From Erwinia sp. (lineage in GTDB: Bacteria; Pseudomonadota; Gammaproteobacteria; Enterobacterales; Enterobacteriaceae), in NCBI GenBank assembly GCA_003512805.1, contig DOOK01000200.1, positions 1 through 9,634 on the forward strand: a stretch of 9,634 bases of DNA, written 5' to 3'. The notes beneath the pieces were generated by a model that was given only the letters and a program-made list of their open reading frames with translations, was not told the origin of the DNA and did not search any database. Shown piece by piece: positions 6,236 to 9,634 of this stretch. Position 1 is the stretch's first letter. The number at the start of each line of letters is the position of its first letter. A program made the position numbers and the translations under genes.

Positions 6236-7599
6236 TGACCACCTCTCGCTTATCGCGCTGGCTTGGCGCCTTGGATTCTTTCGAACAGCGTCTGGCCAAT
6301 GTGCCGGACGTTCGCCGCTATGGCCGCCTGACCCGCGCCACCGGCCTGGTGCTGGAAGCGACTGGCCTGCAGCTACCGCTGGGCGCTACCTGTGTAATCG
6401 AACGTATGGACGGCAACGGCGTCAGCGAAGTCGAGAGTGAAGTCGTCGGTTTTAATGGCCAGAAGCTGTTTTTGATGCCGCTGGAAGAAGTAGAAGGCAT
6501 TCTGCCAGGCGCACGCGTTTATGCCCGCGTGGCCGGTGACAGCCAGCACAGCGGCAAGCAGTTGATGCTGGGGCCGGAGCTGCTGGGACGCGTACTCGAC
6601 GGCAGCGGTCGTCCGCTGGACGGGCTGCCTGCGCCGGAAACCGGCTACCGCGCACCGCTGATTACGCCGCCTTTTAACCCGTTGCAGCGTACGCCCATTA
6701 CCGACGTGCTGGACACCGGCGTGCGGGCGATCAACGCGCTGCTGACCGTGGGTCGCGGCCAGCGTATGGGCCTGTTCGCCGGTTCCGGCGTAGGTAAGAG
6801 CGTGCTCTTAGGCATGATGGCGCGCTACACCAAAGCCGACGTGATCGTCGTGGGACTGATTGGCGAGCGTGGCCGTGAAGTTAAAGACTTTATTGAAAAT
6901 ATTCTTGGCACCGAAGGCCGTGCGCGTTCGGTAGTTATTGCTGCGCCTGCGGATGTTTCTCCGCTGCTGCGTATGCAGGGCGCGGCTTACGCCACGCGCA
7001 TCGCGGAAGACTTTCGCGACCGCGGTCAGCACGTGCTGTTGATTATGGATTCCCTGACTCGTTACGCCATGGCTCAGCGTGAAATCGCCCTGGCCATCGG
7101 CGAGCCGCCAGCGACCAAAGGCTATCCGCCATCCGTGTTCGCCAAGTTACCTGCGCTGGTGGAACGTGCCGGTAACGGTATTGATGGCGGCGGCTCCATT
7201 ACTGCCTTTTATACGGTACTGACCGAAGGCGATGACCAGCAGGATCCGATTGCGGACTCCGCGCGTGCCATTCTCGACGGCCACATCGTGCTGTCGCGTC
7301 GTCTTGCAGAGTCTGGCCACTATCCGGCTATTGATATTGAAGCCTCGATCAGCCGCGTGATGTCGCACCTGATCGATGACACCCACTACGCGCGGGTTCG
7401 CCAGTTTAAACAGCTGCTTTCCAGCTATCAGCGTAACCGCGATCTGGTGAGTGTGGGCGCCTACGCCGCAGGTAGCGATCCTATGCTGGATAAAGCCATC
7501 AAGCTCTATCCGGAACTGGAAACCTTCCTGCAGCAGGGCATGTTTGAGCGCAGTACGTTTGACGACGCCTGTCTGCATCTGCAGGCGATTTTTGGATAA
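6235..7599 (+). CDS. fliI: Flagellum-specific type III export ATPase FliI
   Basis: FliI is the cytoplasmic hexameric ATPase, related to the F1 beta subunit, that helps unload and feed rod, hook and filament subunits into the flagellar export gate. The product has 454 residues (457 in E. coli). The Walker A loop AGSGVGKS spans 182-189 with K188. The catalytic glutamate is E211 in GLIGERGRE. The Walker B strand [12 protein letters not shown] ends at D272. The N terminus (about 1-20) is the FliH-binding helix and is followed by the beta-barrel domain. All catalytic residues are intact. The ATG at 6235 overlaps the fliH stop by one base and has GGGAG upstream. Confidence 0.98.
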   Translation: MTTSRLSRWLGALDSFEQRLANVPDVRRYGRLTRATGLVLEATGLQLPLGATCVIERMDGNGVSEVESEVVGFNGQKLFLMPLEEVEGILPGARVYARVAGDSQHSGKQLMLGPELLGRVLDGSGRPLDGLPAPETGYRAPLITPPFNPLQRTPITDVLDTGVRAINALLTVGRGQRMGLFAGSGVGKSVLLGMMARYTKADVIVVGLIGERGREVKDFIENILGTEGRARSVVIAAPADVSPLLRMQGAAYATRIAEDFRDRGQHVLLIMDSLTRYAMAQREIALAIGEPPATKGYPPSVFAKLPALVERAGNGIDGGGSITAFYTVLTEGDDQQDPIADSARAILDGHIVLSRRLAESGHYPAIDIEASISRVMSHLIDDTHYARVRQFKQLLSSYQRNRDLVSVGAYAAGSDPMLDKAIKLYPELETFLQQGMFERSTFDDACLHLQAIFG

Positions 7600-7609
7600 G
7601 GGCTGACTG

Positions 7610-8056
7610 ATGGCAAAACACGCATCGCCGATTGAAACCTTATGCGGTCTGGCGCAGAAAGATCTGGAAAAAGCCGCTATCCAGCTGGGCGACGTTCGTC
7701 GCGGCCAGAAACAGGCCGACGAGCAGCTGCATATGCTGTTGAACTATCAGGACGAGTATCGCAAAACGTTGAACAACACCATGGCGGAAGGGATTAACAG
7801 CACCCGCTGGTACAACTACCACCAGTTTATCGAGACGCTGGAAAAGGCGATTGCCCAGCATCGCCAGCAGTTGGCGCAGTGGAATGGTCGGGTAGAAAAC
7901 GCATTGCGCCTGTGGCGTGACAAGCAGCAGCGGCTTCATGCTTATGAAACCCTGCAGGCTCGCGCGGCAGCAACCGCACTATTACAGGAAAACCGTCTCG
8001 ATCAGAAACGGATGGATGAATTTGCCCAACGGGCATCATTGAGGAAAGGCGAATGA
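7610..8056 (+). CDS. fliJ: Flagellar export chaperone/stalk protein FliJ
   Basis: FliJ is a coiled-coil protein that inserts into the FliI ring, like the gamma subunit of F1. It links the ATPase to the gate protein FlhA and helps to cycle chaperones. The product has 148 residues (147 in E. coli) and is almost entirely heptad-like helix rich in Gln, Glu, Arg and Lys, starting [20 protein letters not shown]. No membrane segment is present. The ATG at 7610 is 10 bases after the fliI stop and has AAGG upstream at a spacing of about 8. The stop overlaps the fliK start (ATGA). Confidence 0.96.
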   Translation: MAKHASPIETLCGLAQKDLEKAAIQLGDVRRGQKQADEQLHMLLNYQDEYRKTLNNTMAEGINSTRWYNYHQFIETLEKAIAQHRQQLAQWNGRVENALRLWRDKQQRLHAYETLQARAAATALLQENRLDQKRMDEFAQRASLRKGE

Positions 8057-9366
8057 TCACTTTGCCACTGGCTAACACCGCGGCGAAAACCGCAACCGCT
8101 TCTACCCACGGCGCTGCGGCAGACGCTACTGATGTAGGCACCGACATCGGCGGCACGGCAACGGCCCACGGCGCACATGCCGGCAGCGCAGGTTTCCTGG
8201 CGCTGCTGGGCAATAAACTGCTGGCACAACAGGGACAGACTGCCCTGCCCGCTTCGGCTGTGGCTGCCGTAGCCGCAACCGACGATAAAAACGCCGCCTC
8301 GCCGAAAGCAAAGCTTAACGCGCTGCTGGCCGCGCTGGATAAACCGGAAACGTTGAACGCCCTGTTACAGCCGACGAAAACGCCAGCTGATGGCAAAGAG
8401 CTCGCACTGACTGAGACACGCGACGGCAGCGAGACTGCTGCTGCCGCTACGCCGCTGAGCAGCAGCGATATGCAAGCGCTGCAGGCGCTATTCGCTATGC
8501 TGCCCCAGGCGCAGCAGCAGCCGGCCGCCACGCTGGCTAAAGGCAGCGACAGCCTGGCCGAGGGCACGATTAAAAGCGGTAACAGCAATGCTAACGCTAC
8601 CCTTTCCTCACTGTTAGCCAACGCGGGCGGCACCAACGCCCCTGCCGTCAGTGGCGATGAAAACGCGAAAGAGAGCGGCAGCCGTACGCTAAACGGTAAT
8701 ACGCCTCTGAGCGCAGCGGCAGATACGCCGAAAAACGACGTCGCTACGCTGAACAGCGCTTTCCAGCAGGTACTGGGACAGGTGACGAAAGATAGCGACA
8801 AAGACAGTGCCGGTGCGTCCAGCCAGACGGCCATTACGCCTTCAGCTATCAGCGCCGCTTCCGCCGCCATAACGCCTGCGACAACCTCGGTGGTCAGCGC
8901 ACCGGCTGCGCCACAGCTGAGTTCTCAGCTGGGTAGCCCGGAATGGCAGCAGGCGCTGGGCCAGCAGATTGTGATGTTCAGCCGCAACGGTCAGCAGACT
9001 GCCGAACTGCATCTGCATCCTCAGGATTTGGGCAGCATCCAGATTAGCCTGAAGCTGGACAGCGATCAGGCGCAGTTGAGCATGGTTTCGAACCACAGTC
9101 AGGTTCGCGCCGCGCTGGAAGCCGCTATGCCACAGCTGAAAGAAGCGCTGGCGCAAAACGGTATCAACCTCGGCCAGACTAACGTCAGCAGCGATGCGCA
9201 GGCCCAGAGCCAGAGCTTTGGCGGCCAGCAGGAACAGCGTAATAACAGCCGTGGCAACACGTTCAGCCTGGCTGGTGACACCGACAGCGATATCACCCCC
9301 ATTGCTGTTCCTGCCTCCCTGCAGTCACGCGCCTCGGGCAGCAATGCCGTTGATATTTTCGCCTGA
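8053..9366 (+). CDS. fliK: Flagellar hook-length control protein FliK
   Basis: FliK is the secreted ruler that measures the hook. It then makes FlhB switch the export apparatus from rod/hook to filament substrates. The product has 437 residues, longer than the 375 of E. coli and 405 of Salmonella. The N-terminal two-thirds is low-complexity, rich in Ala, Thr, Ser and Asn, the exported ruler region that varies between species. The C-terminal switch domain starts near [11 protein letters not shown] (from 295). It has the hallmark [19 protein letters not shown] (from 318) and [16 protein letters not shown]. The ATG at 8053 follows GAGGAAAGG and overlaps the fliJ stop. Longer FliK usually means a slightly longer hook, but that is inference. 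Confidence 0.96.
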   Translation: MITLPLANTAAKTATASTHGAAADATDVGTDIGGTATAHGAHAGSAGFLALLGNKLLAQQGQTALPASAVAAVAATDDKNAASPKAKLNALLAALDKPETLNALLQPTKTPADGKELALTETRDGSETAAAATPLSSSDMQALQALFAMLPQAQQQPAATLAKGSDSLAEGTIKSGNSNANATLSSLLANAGGTNAPAVSGDENAKESGSRTLNGNTPLSAAADTPKNDVATLNSAFQQVLGQVTKDSDKDSAGASSQTAITPSAISAASAAITPATTSVVSAPAAPQLSSQLGSPEWQQALGQQIVMFSRNGQQTAELHLHPQDLGSIQISLKLDSDQAQLSMVSNHSQVRAALEAAMPQLKEALAQNGINLGQTNVSSDAQAQSQSFGGQQEQRNNSRGNTFSLAGDTDSDITPIAVPASLQSRASGSNAVDIFA

Positions 9367-9374
9367 CGATCACA

Positions 9375-9441
9375 AACGCCAAAGTTAACGGCAAAACCCG
9401 CGTCTTTTCGCCCTATTGTTTAGCGAGCGATGCGGGATAAT
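9375..9441 (+). promoter_or_regulatory. Candidate FlhD4C2-dependent promoter for fliL
   Basis: A left half-site AACGCCAAAGTTAACG (9375-9390) agrees with the FlhD4C2 consensus at most positions. A weaker inverted half, CGTCTTTTCGCCCTATT, lies at 9401-9417 after a 10-base spacer. GATAAT (9436-9441), five of six with TATAAT, lies 18 bases further on, exactly as at the fliF promoter. This suggests that fliL and the following genes have their own class 2 promoter, as in E. coli. A sigma-28-like reading also exists here: TATTGTTT (9414-9421), 11 bases, CGGGATAA (9433-9440). It matches TAAAGTTT/GCCGATAA at 6/8 and 5/8. Confidence 0.45.
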
Positions 9442-9510
9442 CTGCCCATAACGTCGTCAGAGAGCAGGCACTCCCGGCTCTTGAATATACTCACAGGAAT
9501 TATCGCCCGT

Positions 9511-9634
9511 ATGACTGAGAAGAAAGCCAAAAGCGGCAAACGTAAACTCTTGATTATCCTGATAGCGCTGGTAGTACTGGCTGCTTGTGGCGCAGGAGGT
9601 TACCTGGTCTGGCATAAAATGCACGGGTCTGCCG
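9511..9634 (+). CDS. fliL: Flagellar basal body-associated protein FliL (5' part)
   Basis: FliL is a single-pass inner-membrane protein that rings the MotAB stator units and supports torque under load. Only the first 41 codons are inside the window. The N terminus is short and basic (MTEKKAKSGKRK), followed by one membrane helix at about 13-34 (LLIILIALVVLAACGAGGYL), the anchor of the family. The Cys in the helix resembles a lipobox, but the basic signal-anchor pattern and gene order favour FliL. The ATG at 9511 has AGGA 12 bases upstream, a longer gap than usual. I see no better in-frame start. Position after fliK matches the fliLMNOPQR operon of enterobacteria. Confidence 0.92.
   Translation, partial: MTEKKAKSGKRKLLIILIALVVLAACGAGGYLVWHKMHGSA

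Noticed and set aside
7827..8870. 347-codon open frame on the minus strand
   Set aside because: It is antisense to fliJ and fliK. The GC-rich codons of fliK leave the opposite strand open, and the product is Ser/Ala low complexity with no domain.
9486..9491. TATACT as a -10 element for fliL
   Set aside because: No -35 lies 16-18 bases upstream, and the resulting transcript would begin almost at the ribosome binding site. The GATAAT at 9436 fits better.

Overview
The window reads as chromosomal DNA from a peritrichously flagellated member of the Enterobacterales. The Fli protein sequences suggest a member of the Erwiniaceae (Erwinia or Pantoea type), but that placement is inference and was not searched. 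It has two very different halves. The first 32 bases are not biological: they match the end of the Illumina TruSeq read-1 adapter, so the window probably starts at an untrimmed contig end.

Positions 33 to about 2270 are gene-poor, accessory-looking DNA. They hold a likely 39-residue one-helix membrane protein on the minus strand (439-558), a doubtful ORF behind it (103-417), a small basic hypothetical protein on the plus strand (1030-1200) closed by a good intrinsic terminator, an 18-bp inverted repeat nested with that terminator, and the wreck of a phage-type tyrosine recombinase (1625-2175). The integrase remnant has an in-frame stop and at least three frame changes. Two catalytic positions also appear to be lost. 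It lies next to the 3' end of fliE, so foreign DNA seems to have entered at the edge of the flagellar cluster and decayed there.

Positions 2274 to 9634 are a normal fliE / fliFGHIJK-fliL locus. fliE is on the minus strand, divergent from fliFGHIJK, and the 245-bp gap between them has a plausible FlhD4C2 operator. The plus-strand genes are tightly packed: fliF/fliG and fliJ/fliK overlap as ATGA, fliG/fliH overlap by 8 bases, fliH/fliI share one base (TAATG), and fliI and fliJ are 10 bases apart. After fliK there is a 144-bp gap with a second FlhD4C2-like site and a -10 element in the same geometry as the first. It precedes fliL, which is cut by the window end.

Together these genes build the MS ring (FliF), the MS-ring/rod adaptor (FliE), the rotor switch (FliG), the cytoplasmic ATPase complex of the flagellar type III export apparatus (FliH, FliI, FliJ), the hook-length ruler and export switch (FliK), and the stator-associated FliL. 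No new multi-gene system could be identified. The most unusual material is the decayed integration site and the two small genes in the first 2.2 kb.
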